64,000 nucleotides of DNA from Flavisolibacter ginsengisoli DSM 18119 (GCF_900129295.1 NZ_FQUU01000008.1:124001-188000); one strand, 5' to 3'. Counted from the first letter of the stretch, positions 34,907 to 43,676 are shown. Numbers and translations: made by a program. The notes: a model not told the origin generated them from the letters alone.

Positions 34907-34934
34907 GACCCCTGGAAACAGGGGTCTTGCTTTT
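34907..34934 (+). terminator. Terminator after hpf
   Basis: A perfect 8-bp stem, GACCCCTG/CAGGGGTC (34907-34914 and 34919-34926), is closed by a GAAA tetraloop and followed by TTGCTTTT. Confidence 0.8.
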
Positions 34935-34979
34935 GGCAAATCAATAGATATTTATGGCACCTAATCAACATCCTGGTTC

Positions 34980-35729
34980 ATGAGTTATGAAGACATAGCA
35001 TTAAGGGAACTTCGGGCCTGGCAGTGTGAAATGGTTAGCAGCCCTTCTTTTTTTAACCGCCTTTCCAAAAAGTTGCAGGTTAAAATGAACAGTTTCATTC
35101 CAGAAAAGATCCACCAGGTTATCACCGCTACTATTAAGCAAATGATAAAGGGGGTGTTATTTGGAGCAAGGCAGATCACAAAAGAAAGTTCCCCCTTTCA
35201 GGATCTCCAGGCTACAGAAGAAGCAGTGGAAAAAATCATTCGCAATTATAAACATACTGCATCGGTGGAAGGCGGTGTGACAGGCGCAGGAGGCATCCTT
35301 ATGGGCCTTGCCGATTTCCCTTTACTCCTTGCTATTAAGATCAAGATGCTGTTTGATATTGCCAGCCTGTATGGCTTTGATGTGCAGGATTATAAAGAAC
35401 GGGTTTACCTGCTTCACATTTTCCAGCTTGCCTTTAGCAGCCATGAGCATCGCACACATATATACCTGCAGATGAATGATTGGGAAAATCAAAAGCATTT
35501 GTTGCCAGATGATATTAACCAGTTTGACTGGCGCAACTTTCAAATGGAATACAGGGATTATATTGACCTTGCTAAAATGGCGCAACTGGTGCCTGGAATT
35601 GGTGCAGTAGTTGGCGTGTTAGTTAATTATAAACTGGTAAAAAAACTGGGTCTAACAGCTATGAATGCCTATCGTATGCGCATATTTCAAAAACAAATCA
35701 TTAGTGGATCTTTAATAACAGGAACATAA
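34980..35729 (+). CDS. EcsC family protein
   Basis: The 249-residue protein resembles EcsC, the accessory protein of the Bacillus Ecs system. It starts MSYEDIALRELRAWQCEM. The central membrane-associated block is GGVTGAGGILMGLADFPLLL. The conserved block YGFDVQDYKERVYLLHIFQL follows. The late LAKMAQLVPGIGAVVGVLVN segment may be a second membrane helix. The Ecs ABC transporter genes are not adjacent. Role unknown. Its end overlaps the convergent DUF92 gene by 29 bp. Confidence 0.85.
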   Translation: MSYEDIALRELRAWQCEMVSSPSFFNRLSKKLQVKMNSFIPEKIHQVITATIKQMIKGVLFGARQITKESSPFQDLQATEEAVEKIIRNYKHTASVEGGVTGAGGILMGLADFPLLLAIKIKMLFDIASLYGFDVQDYKERVYLLHIFQLAFSSHEHRTHIYLQMNDWENQKHLLPDDINQFDWRNFQMEYRDYIDLAKMAQLVPGIGAVVGVLVNYKLVKKLGLTAMNAYRMRIFQKQIISGSLITGT

Positions 35730-36414
35730 CCAGGGCGCCAGCTACAGTATTTAAAAAGTTTACAAGGTCATTTGGCATCAGGCCCCGACGTTCCAATGTA
35801 GCTCCTAATAAGGAATCAGTAAGATTACCTATAGTACCAGCAATAACTATCCATAGGATATACAGGCCCCAACCATAGCCCACTGATGTTACTATGGCTA
35901 CCAAAAAACTACCTGCAATCCCAATAAGTGTTCCTTCCAGGCTTATCACGCCATCCAGGCCTCTTGTATCTTTTCGAAAGCTTAGAATATTATAAAACCG
36001 GGATCCATACAAACTGCCCAATTCGGAAGAAAGGGTATCGGCCGTGGCCGAAGAAAAAACCCCGGCTATGAGTAAGGTAAACAGGTCTGCTTTTTCGGGC
36101 CATACAATTGCCAGCAAAGCTAATATTCCTGCCATTCCGCCATTGGCCAGTACCTGGGTGGCACTGCGTCTTCCCTTATTTCTTTCTGCAATTTTCCACA
36201 ATTCTTTCTTATTACGCTTCCAGGCAGTAGCAAGGGTGCCCAGTAAAAAGAAAAATGCCATAAGCAACAATCCCAGCCACCCTGTACCAATAAAGATCAC
36301 TAAACCTAACATGATACCCGTTATCCCAGCTACTGTTGTCAGTTTACCGGTCCAAATGCTGGTTAAAGCACCTCCCGTCAATAGTATTAGTAGAAATATA
36401 TATTGTAATAACAC
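35701..36414 (-). CDS. DUF92 family membrane protein (VTE6-like)
   Basis: The 237-residue integral membrane protein starts at GTG (36412-36414). It has several helices, such as LLQYIFLLILLTGGALTSIW and TVAGITGIMLGLVIFIGTG. The DUF92 core is GVFSSATADTLSSELGSLYG and DGVISLEGTLIGIAGSFLVA. Near the end, GTIGNLTDSLLGATLERRG contains the DSxxGAxxE segment. Eukaryotic relatives include the phytyl-phosphate kinase VTE6, so an isoprenoid-alcohol kinase activity is possible. The bacterial role is unknown. Its 3' end overlaps EcsC by 29 bp. Confidence 0.85.
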   Translation of the reverse strand: MLLQYIFLLILLTGGALTSIWTGKLTTVAGITGIMLGLVIFIGTGWLGLLLMAFFFLLGTLATAWKRNKKELWKIAERNKGRRSATQVLANGGMAGILALLAIVWPEKADLFTLLIAGVFSSATADTLSSELGSLYGSRFYNILSFRKDTRGLDGVISLEGTLIGIAGSFLVAIVTSVGYGWGLYILWIVIAGTIGNLTDSLLGATLERRGLMPNDLVNFLNTVAGALVMFLLLKIH

Positions 36415-36687
36415 GCGGCAAACTAAAACTTATATCCTTTCATTTCAAAGAAAAGCTTTCGAATGGTTTATGTTCTACAGCATTTGTGTAGGTTTTTATA
36501 TAAGACCAATTTCCCTCTCTTTAAAATCTTATTCATGGAACTTAGAATACCACGTTGAATTATTGCAATAACCCGGTTATATGCTGTCGGTATCAATTGA
36601 TATGTCTCCATGTTATTTTGACAGTTTTATCCCATAAAAAGTCAGAAAGAACTGAAATTTTCCAGTTACCCTAACTGCATTATGCAA

Positions 36688-36767
36688 CGCCTATGTGCCG
36701 CCTATGTAACGGCTTTGTGCCGCCTATGTAACGGCTCTTTAAAGAGGCGGTACAAAGCCGTTACATA
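36688..36767. repeat. Direct-repeat/inverted-repeat array
   Basis: GCCGCCTATGTAACGGCT occurs twice in tandem (36697-36714 and 36719-36736), and CGCCTATG precedes it at 36688. The arms 36703-36724 and 36746-36767 are reverse complements at 21 of 22 positions, with a 21-base loop, so the RNA would fold into a long hairpin. There is no T-run, so it is not a simple terminator. Confidence 0.8.
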
Positions 36768-36781
36768 CATGATAAAAAGAC

Positions 36782-36931
36782 ATGGCAAAATTGGGAGGTA
36801 AACTAACCAGCTATGTAATAGCCGTATCAGGGAACCTTAGAAAATGGAACAAACTGACTATCGGTTGGGCCAGTTATTTCGAAATGGCAATTGAAATGAT
36901 GAAAAAGACAGATCCGAACGCTAAGAAATAA
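36782..36931 (+). CDS. Possible small protein (49 aa) beside repeat array
   Basis: The ORF begins ATG at 36782, 14 bp after the hairpin repeat, and encodes 49 residues: MAKLGGKLTSYVIAVSGNLR, then a KWNKLTIGWASYFEMAIEMM region and a KKTDPNAKK tail. It is basic and amphipathic, with a helical region containing two Trp residues, compatible with membrane or RNA association. An A-rich stretch precedes the ATG, but no strong Shine-Dalgarno sequence. The frame has no internal stop and no overlapping gene. No family is recognised, and it could be chance coding. Confidence 0.35.
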   Translation: MAKLGGKLTSYVIAVSGNLRKWNKLTIGWASYFEMAIEMMKKTDPNAKK

Positions 36932-37062
36932 CCTCGCTATTAATGGACTAACCTTAAGAGCTTTGACTTGCTCTTTCCCCTGTTAAATTATCGACCAATC
37001 AATTTTCACCCCTTACCTCTAAGCTATGATCTTTACTTTTGAATGTTGGCTTTTGACTTGTC

Positions 37063-38043
37063 TCACAGCTTGCCCTGTGCCTTCTTTTTAAAGAATCCCC
37101 TTAATAAAAAGTTATGTTGAAGGGCCTCCATATTTTCATCAAGTTTTTGAGTGCTTGATTGCAGGTTTTTAATTGTTTCCTTTATGGAAGCAGCAGATTG
37201 CTCATCGTTCAACAATACGCCGGCAGGTGTATTGGTTTTTTTAAGATCCGACTGCAGGTTCTGGCTAACGTTATTAATGGTTACCATTACCTCATTTGCT
37301 TTCCGGGTCATTTCCTCCACCTGTAATACACTTGTCTTCAACCTGGAGAACAATACAGTGTCTGTAATAAGATCATTGGTAAGTGTTCCCGGCTTCTGAA
37401 GATTAGCAGCATAGGAGTTGAATTGTGTGGTCAACCTTTCTGCATTAACTGAAGCCCTTTTTAATACGGCCATTGTATTATTCAGATCATTGGCAAGAGA
37501 TTCTTCTTTCAATAATTTGCCTATAGTGCCTTCCCCATTTGCCAGGCGGCGGCTTACTTCTTTAAAATCAGTGGTTATAGCAAGTATGTTCTTGTTATTA
37601 GATTGAAAAGTACTCATCATATCTTCCACGCTAGCAGTTTTCTCAACATGTAGCATATCACCAGACTGCACCGGCGCTGCCTGTGGAGTGCCTCCATATA
37701 ACACAATTATTTTATTACCTATCAGGCCATCAGAACCTACTTTGGCAAAAGCGTCTTTATGAATAAATTGCGTAGTATTCTCTTCAATGCTTATAGCCAC
37801 ATCAACAGAACCCGCTTTATTGAAAGAAATGCTTTTTACAGTGCCTATTTTAACACCCGAGTACCATACATTGCTTCCCTTCTGCAAGCCATTCACATCA
37901 TCAAAAACAGCCATGAGGTCAATGGTATTGGCAAAGGTCTTCCGCTGGCCTCCCAGTGTTAGTATACCCACTATAAAAATTACAAGGGCTATGAATATAA
38001 AAATACCTACCAATACACTTCTTGTATTTTTAGTTGATCTCAT
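37063..38043 (-). CDS. mlaD: MlaD/MCE family lipid transport protein
   Basis: The 326-residue protein has an N-terminal transmembrane helix, VLVGIFIFIALVIFIVGILTLGG (residues about 10-32). A single MCE domain follows (LMAVFDDVNGLQKGSNVWYS, then VKIGTVKSISF and GLIGNKIIVLYGG). After it comes a long helical, coiled-coil region (residues about 150-300), ending NFLLRGFFKKKAQGKL. MCE proteins form periplasmic tunnels that carry phospholipids. It is the last gene of mlaE-mlaF-mlaD. The gap to mlaF is 3 bp. No MlaB or MlaC homologue is adjacent, as is usual in Bacteroidota. Confidence 0.93.
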   Translation of the reverse strand: MRSTKNTRSVLVGIFIFIALVIFIVGILTLGGQRKTFANTIDLMAVFDDVNGLQKGSNVWYSGVKIGTVKSISFNKAGSVDVAISIEENTTQFIHKDAFAKVGSDGLIGNKIIVLYGGTPQAAPVQSGDMLHVEKTASVEDMMSTFQSNNKNILAITTDFKEVSRRLANGEGTIGKLLKEESLANDLNNTMAVLKRASVNAERLTTQFNSYAANLQKPGTLTNDLITDTVLFSRLKTSVLQVEEMTRKANEVMVTINNVSQNLQSDLKKTNTPAGVLLNDEQSAASIKETIKNLQSSTQKLDENMEALQHNFLLRGFFKKKAQGKL

Positions 38044-38046
38044 TTC

Positions 38047-38820
38047 TTATTGTATAAAATTGTATTCGTAAAAACTATTGATCCGTTCATCCTTGGTATC
38101 AAAGATGGAATCAAAAGAACCAACCTTGACGAACTGACCGTCCAGCATCATAGCCACCCTGTCCCCTGTTGCCTTGGCACAGGTAAGATCATGCGTGATG
38201 ATAATAGAACTGGTATGGAATTTTTCCTGCACGGCCACTATCAGGTTATTAATTTCTGTACTGGTAATTGGATCAAGACCTGCTGTTGGTTCGTCGTACA
38301 GCATGATCTGTGGTTGCATGATCAATGTACGGGCTATACCTATCCTTTTGCGTTGTCCGCCTGAAAGTTCAGAAGGCATCTGGTTGATAGATTGCAGGAG
38401 GCCCACAGCATCCAGCACTCTTTCAATAGAGTTATTCAAATCTTTTTTAGCCAGGTGGTGAGAATTTTTTACCAGCGGGAACTCCAGGTTTTCCCTGACT
38501 GTCATGCTATCATATAAAGCACTGTTCTGGAAAGAAAATCCCAGTTTCATGCGCAGTTCTCTTAGTTTCTTTTCATTCAGGGAGGGAACATCATAACCTA
38601 AAACATTTACAGTACCACTATCAGGTTTTAAAAGGCCTGAGATCATTTTGATCAGGACCGACTTACCTGTTCCCGATCTACCCAATACCACCACATTTTC
38701 CCCTTTGTAAACTGTAAGGTCTATTCCTTTCAATACATCATTGTCACCAAAGGACTTGTAGAGGTCCTTAATTATTATGACCGGGGTATTATAATCGATA
38801 TGGCCTTTTTCTTTTTGCAT
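38047..38820 (-). CDS. mlaF: MlaF-type ABC ATPase
   Basis: The 257-residue ATPase has Walker A VVLGRSGTGKSVLIK and a Q-loop region, FSFQNSALYDSMTVREN. The signature is ELSGGQRKRIGIARTLI, Walker B IMLYDEPTAGLDP and the H-loop IIITHDLTCAK. The LDPIT motif after Walker B is typical of MlaF/Ttg2A. Its start abuts the mlaE stop exactly (38820/38821), and it powers the MlaE permease in phospholipid trafficking across the periplasm. Confidence 0.95.
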   Translation of the reverse strand: MQKEKGHIDYNTPVIIIKDLYKSFGDNDVLKGIDLTVYKGENVVVLGRSGTGKSVLIKMISGLLKPDSGTVNVLGYDVPSLNEKKLRELRMKLGFSFQNSALYDSMTVRENLEFPLVKNSHHLAKKDLNNSIERVLDAVGLLQSINQMPSELSGGQRKRIGIARTLIMQPQIMLYDEPTAGLDPITSTEINNLIVAVQEKFHTSSIIITHDLTCAKATGDRVAMMLDGQFVKVGSFDSIFDTKDERINSFYEYNFIQ

Positions 38821-39591
38821 TTAACGGATCCAGTTTACCATTTGAATAATTGCCATTTCTTCTATAAAGATCAGGAACATTGAAACGACCACCGCCATAT
38901 TTGCAGCTTTTCCAACGCCTTCTGTTCCCTGGGTGGTATTGTAGCCCTTGAAGCAGCCAACCAAAGAAATGGTGAATCCATATATCACAGAGCGAAATAA
39001 CGTGGAAGCAAAATCAAGGAAAGTGATCTTCTGAAAAGCATTCTGGAAGAAGGTAAGCAGGGTAATATTTTCATGGGAGTGGATATCAATATAGGAACCC
39101 ATAAGGGACACAAAAGCAGCGTACATCATTAGCAATGGAATGCATATAGAGGTAGCAACGATACGGGTAACTACAAGGAATTTAAAAGCGTTTACTCCTG
39201 AAACATCCATGGCATCTATTTGCTCTGTCACTTTCATAGATCCCAATTCAGCACCAATACCCGACCCTACCTTACCTGCACAGATCAGGGCAGTTACCAG
39301 GGGCGCCAGGGATTTAATAACCGCTATGCCTACCAGGGAAGGCAACCAGGAAGTAGCTCCAAATTCAGCAAGTGATGGTCTTGATTGCTTGGTAAAAACG
39401 AGCCCTGTTATAAAACCTGTAACTGTTATCAATGCTACTGAGCGAACACCTACATTATAACATTGTTTGATCATTTCATTGAACTCGAAGGGGGGCTTAA
39501 ACACCTCCTTAAAAAAACGTACAACAAAGCCAAAGACATCTGAGACATCTGTAAAAAAACTATCTACATTTTTTGAAATGACATATTTCAT
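38821..39591 (-). CDS. mlaE: MlaE-type ABC permease
   Basis: The 256-residue permease has several transmembrane segments. Conserved MlaE blocks are SVALITVTGFITGLVFTKQS, ALICAGKVGSGIGAELGSMK, VTEQIDAMDVSGVNAFKFLV and SLVGCFKGYNTTQGTEGVGK. These are the standard MlaE signatures. It is the first gene of the operon, behind an excellent promoter at 39686-39714. It carries lipid between the inner membrane and the MCE ring. Confidence 0.95.
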   Translation of the reverse strand: MKYVISKNVDSFFTDVSDVFGFVVRFFKEVFKPPFEFNEMIKQCYNVGVRSVALITVTGFITGLVFTKQSRPSLAEFGATSWLPSLVGIAVIKSLAPLVTALICAGKVGSGIGAELGSMKVTEQIDAMDVSGVNAFKFLVVTRIVATSICIPLLMMYAAFVSLMGSYIDIHSHENITLLTFFQNAFQKITFLDFASTLFRSVIYGFTISLVGCFKGYNTTQGTEGVGKAANMAVVVSMFLIFIEEMAIIQMVNWIR

Positions 39592-39958
39592 TCTGAAACC
39601 AGTTCGTTATAGAGCGATTTTCAATACTAATACAGGTTCATCATTACTTCCCATTGGGTAAATATTGGCCTTTGATCAGGCGGCGCAAAAATAAGGTATC
39701 GGGCTGTACCCAAATTAGAATGACATCATAAATGCATCAATATAGTAGAACTACGCCACCAATCACCTGATAATTTAGAACAAAACCCATTATGGCCAGC
39801 TTCGGGATCCTATTTCATTTTCTACAGAACTTAGGGGTAGAAAGCTGATTAATTGTCCATAAGCTGGTGGTTATACTGCTTTCTAAACTAATTTTGATCT
39901 ACACCGGTATTTTGCCGGAGTAGGAGCAGAACTATCCTCTACAATTAAATCATTTTTC
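39592..39958. other. 367-bp intergenic region between mla operon and GH30 genes
   Basis: It contains the mlaE promoter on the minus strand (39686-39714) and one exact -7-like box on the plus strand, TAATTTTG at 39889-39896, without a spaced -33 element. Nothing else was recognised. Confidence 0.5.
39686..39714 (-). promoter_or_regulatory. Consensus promoter for the mla operon
   Basis: On the minus strand, TTTG (39711-39714), 17 bp of spacing and TATTTTTG (39686-39693) match the Bacteroidota -33/-7 pattern at every fixed position. The leader to the mlaE ATG is about 90 nt. Confidence 0.6.
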
Positions 39959-41440
39959 TTGAAACGTTTAATACCAGCTTTCCGGTTTATTTTAATTTCC
40001 TGTCTTTTCCTGGTGGTATGTTCCTCCAGTTGCAACAAAAGCACAAGCACCGGGGGCACGCCTACCCCCACCCCTGTTCCCCCTATAGATCCTCCCACCC
40101 CTCCTCCACCTGGTGTGAATGAAGTGGATTTTTGGTTAACCAAAAGTGACCAGACTGCATTATTAGAAAAGCAAAGTACCATCTTAAGTTTTGGAACGGT
40201 AGCCAACAATGATCCCTATATAGATGTAGATACCACCAATACCTTTCAAACCATTGATGGTTTTGGCTATACGCTCACAAGTGGAAGCGCAATGGTAATA
40301 AACGCATTAAACGCAGCTACCAAATCTGCGCTTTTGAAAGAATTGTTTGGTAATGATGCCAATTCCATAGGCATTAACTATTTAAGAATAAGCATAGGTG
40401 CTTCAGACCTGAGTGCCTCCGTCTATACCTATGATGATGTGCCGGCAGGACAAACCGACCTGGCACTGGCTAATTTTTCTTTAGCTCCTGATATGGACAA
40501 CCTGATCCCATTGTTAAAGGAAATACTGGCTATTAATCCCGCTATCAAAATACTGGCAACGCCATGGTCATCGCCTGTATGGATGAAGGATAATGGCAGT
40601 AGTATTGGTGGAAGCCTTAAGCCTGAGTATTATGATGTTTATGCCAGGTATTTTATAAAATATATTCAGCAAATGAAGGCCCAGGGGATCACCATTACTG
40701 CCATAACTCCTCAAAATGAACCTTTGAACCCGGGCAATAATCCAAGCCTTTATATGACGGCTGAACAGCAATTAACTTTTATTAAAGATCATTTAGGCCC
40801 CGCATTCCAAACGGCCGGCATTTCTACTAAGATCATTGTGTACGATCACAACTGCGACAGGCCTGATTATCCTTTAACGATACTAAATGACCCGGCCGCA
40901 AAGGCTTTTGTTGAAGGTTCTGCCTTTCACCTCTATGCAGGTGACATCAGCGCCCTTTCACAGGTAAGAAATGCACACCCGGATAAGAACCTATATTTTA
41001 CCGAACAGTACACTGCGTCCAATGGCGATTTTGGGGGTGACCTGAAATGGCATTTGAAGAATGTGATCATTGGTTCTATGCGTAACTGGAGCAAGACCGC
41101 ATTAGAATGGAACCTGGCTAATAATGCTTCCTTTGAGCCACATACCCCTGGTGGATGTAACACCTGCAAGGGAGCCCTGACCATTACAAGTACAGTACAG
41201 CGTAATGTAGCTTATTACATAGTGGCCCATGCCTCTAAATTTGTTCCTTCAGGTTCTGTTAGAATTGGTAGCAATATCGCAGGCAACCTGCAAAATGTAG
41301 CCTTTAAAACTCCCGCAGGGAAAAAAGTATTAATTGTGGAAAATGATGGTAATACAACCCAGGGGTTTAAGATACGTATGGTGAACAAGTGGGTAACTAC
41401 CTCTTTGCCTGCTGGTGCAGTTGGAACCTATATTTGGTAA
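39959..41440 (+). CDS. GH30 family glycoside hydrolase, lipoprotein
   Basis: The 493-residue enzyme starts at TTG (39959-39961), since no ATG precedes the signal peptide MKRLIPAFRFILISCLFLVV. The lipobox ends at Cys25 (CSSSC), and a Thr/Pro-rich linker (residues 30-52) suggests surface exposure. GH30 motifs: the QTIDGFGYTLTSGSA block, the acid/base Glu254 in ITPQNEPL, and the nucleophile Glu349 in LYFTEQY. GH30 members act on glucosylceramide, beta-1,6-glucan or xylan. The sequence is nearest to glucosylceramidase-like and beta-1,6-glucanase subfamilies. The next gene is another GH30, and a PUL follows. Confidence 0.93.
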   Translation: MKRLIPAFRFILISCLFLVVCSSSCNKSTSTGGTPTPTPVPPIDPPTPPPPGVNEVDFWLTKSDQTALLEKQSTILSFGTVANNDPYIDVDTTNTFQTIDGFGYTLTSGSAMVINALNAATKSALLKELFGNDANSIGINYLRISIGASDLSASVYTYDDVPAGQTDLALANFSLAPDMDNLIPLLKEILAINPAIKILATPWSSPVWMKDNGSSIGGSLKPEYYDVYARYFIKYIQQMKAQGITITAITPQNEPLNPGNNPSLYMTAEQQLTFIKDHLGPAFQTAGISTKIIVYDHNCDRPDYPLTILNDPAAKAFVEGSAFHLYAGDISALSQVRNAHPDKNLYFTEQYTASNGDFGGDLKWHLKNVIIGSMRNWSKTALEWNLANNASFEPHTPGGCNTCKGALTITSTVQRNVAYYIVAHASKFVPSGSVRIGSNIAGNLQNVAFKTPAGKKVLIVENDGNTTQGFKIRMVNKWVTTSLPAGAVGTYIW

Positions 41441-41478
41441 TTTGAATTCTTTTAATATTTAAGTTTAAATAAAGTATA

Positions 41479-42948
41479 ATGAAACAAATCCTATTGGCAA
41501 TATCAGTGGTAACGGTCTTTGCCTGTTCAGAAAAAAAGGCAAAAGTACTTTCCTCCGCTACAACTTCGGCCAACGTACCAGCTGCAGGAAAATCGATTGT
41601 AGTTTATACTACAGCCGATACAGCCAACTACAGGCTGACTCCCACTGATACATTGGAGTTTAAAGATTTTGGACAGCCACTTGAAACACAACCCTGTGTA
41701 TTTGTAGACCCTACAAAAACATTCCAGACTTTATTGGGAATAGGAGGCGCCCTTACAGATGCCTCTGCTGAAACATTTGCTAAACTTTCCAGGGAAAAGC
41801 AAAAGGAATTTTTAAAGGCCTATTATGATCCCAATACTGGTATTGGCTATACCCTTGCCAGGACAAATATCCATAGCTGTGATTTTTCCAGTGGAAGCTA
41901 TACCTACATTAAAGAAGGCGACAAGGAGCTCGCCTCTTTTAATATTGATCATGATAAACAATACAGGATTCCATTTATAAAGGATGCCATTGCTGCCGCG
42001 GGTGGTAAGCTAACTTTATATGCCTCTCCCTGGAGCCCGCCGGCATTTATGAAAGACAATAACGACATGCTGCATGGCGGAAGACTTAAAACAGAATTTT
42101 ACCAGTCCTGGGCCAACTACTATGTAAAATTTATTAAGGCTTACGAAAAAGAAGGGATACCGGTTTGGGGATTAACCATACAAAATGAACCTATGGCCAG
42201 GCAAACCTGGGAATCCTGTATTTATACTGCCGAAGAAGAAACAAATTTTTTAAAGAACAACCTTGGTCCTACCCTGGCCAAAGAAGGATTGGGCAGTAGG
42301 AAGATCATAGTTTGGGACCATAACAGGGACCTTTTGTACCAACGGGCAAGTACTTTATTAAATGACCCGCAAGCTGCAAAATATGCCTGGGGAGTTGGTT
42401 TTCACTGGTATGAGGACTGGAGTGGTGGCGACCAGGTATTCGAAAATGTAAAAAAAGTATCCGAAAGCTTTCCGGATAAAAACCTGATTTTTACTGAGGG
42501 TTGTAATGACAAGTTTACAGCAGCCAGGCTTAAAGACTGGGCGCTTGGGGAACGGTATGGCAGATCCATGATTAACGATTTGAATAATAATACAGTAGGC
42601 TGGACGGACTGGAACGTATTATTAGATGAGAAAGGCGGGCCTAACCATGTTGGGAACTTTTGCTTTGCACCTATCCATGCTGATACTAAAACAGGCAATT
42701 TGATCTATACGAATTCCTATTATTACATTGGCCAGATATCTAAATTTGTTCGCCCTGGTGCTAAAAGAATTGAAAGTTCGGCAAGCAGAAGCCCGCTTTT
42801 AACCACAGCTTTTATCAATCCGGATGGGAAAATTGCAGTAGTGGTAATGAATACCACTGGTAAGGATATGCCTTTTCATTTATGGATGGGCGGTAAGGCA
42901 GCTGAAACCAAAAGCCTTGCACATTCCATAATGACAATGGTATTTTAA
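41479..42948 (+). CDS. GH30 family glycoside hydrolase, second copy
   Basis: The 489-residue lipoprotein has the signal MKQILLAISVVTVFACS with lipid at Cys16. GH30 features: TLLGIGGALTDASAETFAKL, SPWSPPAFMKDN, the acid/base Glu237 in LTIQNEPMARQTWESC and the nucleophile Glu340 in LIFTEGCND. The motif GIGGALTDASAE is the classical glucosylceramidase/GH30_1 or GH30_3 start. It differs strongly from the first copy, so the two are probably complementary rather than redundant. The gap between the two is 38 bp, which suggests co-transcription. A strong terminator follows. Confidence 0.94.
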   Translation: MKQILLAISVVTVFACSEKKAKVLSSATTSANVPAAGKSIVVYTTADTANYRLTPTDTLEFKDFGQPLETQPCVFVDPTKTFQTLLGIGGALTDASAETFAKLSREKQKEFLKAYYDPNTGIGYTLARTNIHSCDFSSGSYTYIKEGDKELASFNIDHDKQYRIPFIKDAIAAAGGKLTLYASPWSPPAFMKDNNDMLHGGRLKTEFYQSWANYYVKFIKAYEKEGIPVWGLTIQNEPMARQTWESCIYTAEEETNFLKNNLGPTLAKEGLGSRKIIVWDHNRDLLYQRASTLLNDPQAAKYAWGVGFHWYEDWSGGDQVFENVKKVSESFPDKNLIFTEGCNDKFTAARLKDWALGERYGRSMINDLNNNTVGWTDWNVLLDEKGGPNHVGNFCFAPIHADTKTGNLIYTNSYYYIGQISKFVRPGAKRIESSASRSPLLTTAFINPDGKIAVVVMNTTGKDMPFHLWMGGKAAETKSLAHSIMTMVF

Positions 42949-42997
42949 AAGACAAATCATATAAGATTATATTACTTATTGATTTTTAATACTATAG

Positions 42998-43034
42998 AAG
43001 GGTTTGCCTAATGATGAGGCAAGCCCTTTTTTTT
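42998..43034 (+). terminator. Terminator after GH30 pair
   Basis: A 12-bp stem (AAGGGTTTGCCT with AGGCAAGCCCTT, one wobble; 42998-43009 and 43017-43028) is followed by a run of Ts. It separates the GH30 genes from the sigma/FecR/SusC unit. Confidence 0.85.
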
Positions 43035-43103
43035 AAAAATCAACGTGAAATGTTAATGGTTAGTTCAGCTTTTTAACATAGATTTGGTTATCGACTGCTA
43101 TAA

Positions 43104-43676
43104 ATGATTGGTACTACACTGCTGGATAAACTGCTAAACAGGATTGCCCTATATGACGATGCTATCGCCTATAAGGAACTTTTTTCTCTTTATCACCTGA
43201 AACTTATCCGTTTTTCAGCACTGATCACTAAATCAAAAGAAGCAGCCGAAGAAGTAGTATCGGATGTATTCCTTAAAGTTTGGAATACCCGTTCTACGTT
43301 GACGAGGATAGAAAACTTTCATTTATACATCTATATTATAACAAAGAACCAATCAATTAACTGTCTTACCAGGTTAAAACGAAATAAGTCTTTTTCCATT
43401 GATGACACTGAAGTTGAATTAAAGAGTATGTATCCCAACCCGGAACAATTAATGATCACCTCTGAAATGCACAAGCGTTTGAACCTGGCTGTTGACGCCC
43501 TTCCGCCCAGGTGCAAGTTGATCTTTAAGCTTATTAAGGAAGATGGTTTGAAATATAAGGAAGTAGCCCAGTTGCTTGAACTTTCGCAGAAAACAATAGA
43601 AAATCAAATGACTATTGCTTTACGGAAGATTGGCGAATCCATCCAATTGGAAGTTTCCAAAACCTATTTGAATTAA
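43104..43676 (+). CDS. ECF sigma-70 family RNA polymerase sigma factor
   Basis: The 190-residue ECF sigma factor has region 2 (ALITKSKEAAEEVVSDVFLKVW) and region 4 (LPPRCKLIFKLIKEDGLKYKEVAQLLELSQKTIENQM), with the helix-turn-helix. This is the Bacteroidota type that pairs with FecR. FecR, SusC and SusD follow within 5 kb, so its target is likely this locus. A TAGATTTG box (43079-43086) lies just before it but no -33 element was seen. The gap to fecR is 61 bp. Confidence 0.93.
   Translation: MIGTTLLDKLLNRIALYDDAIAYKELFSLYHLKLIRFSALITKSKEAAEEVVSDVFLKVWNTRSTLTRIENFHLYIYIITKNQSINCLTRLKRNKSFSIDDTEVELKSMYPNPEQLMITSEMHKRLNLAVDALPPRCKLIFKLIKEDGLKYKEVAQLLELSQKTIENQMTIALRKIGESIQLEVSKTYLN

Larger units (their letters stand above)
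36415..37062. other. 648-bp intergenic region with repeats and a small ORF
   Basis: It holds a direct and inverted repeat array at 36688-36767 and a 49-codon ORF at 36782-36931 right after it. I see nothing else in it. The last 130 bp carry no recognisable element. The region separates a DUF92 gene and the end of the mla operon. Confidence 0.55.

Noticed and set aside
36044-36571. 175-codon plus-strand frame covering the DUF92 gene start
   Set aside because: Most of it is antisense to DUF92, whose membrane pattern is clear; the product looks non-native.
36694-36736. Tandem repeats as a CRISPR array
   Set aside because: Only two full units with a 4-base gap, no spacers of uniform length and no cas genes nearby.
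43079-43086. TAGATTTG as promoter of the ECF sigma gene
   Set aside because: The -7 box is exact but no -33 TTG lies 17-23 bp upstream; not listed as a promoter.
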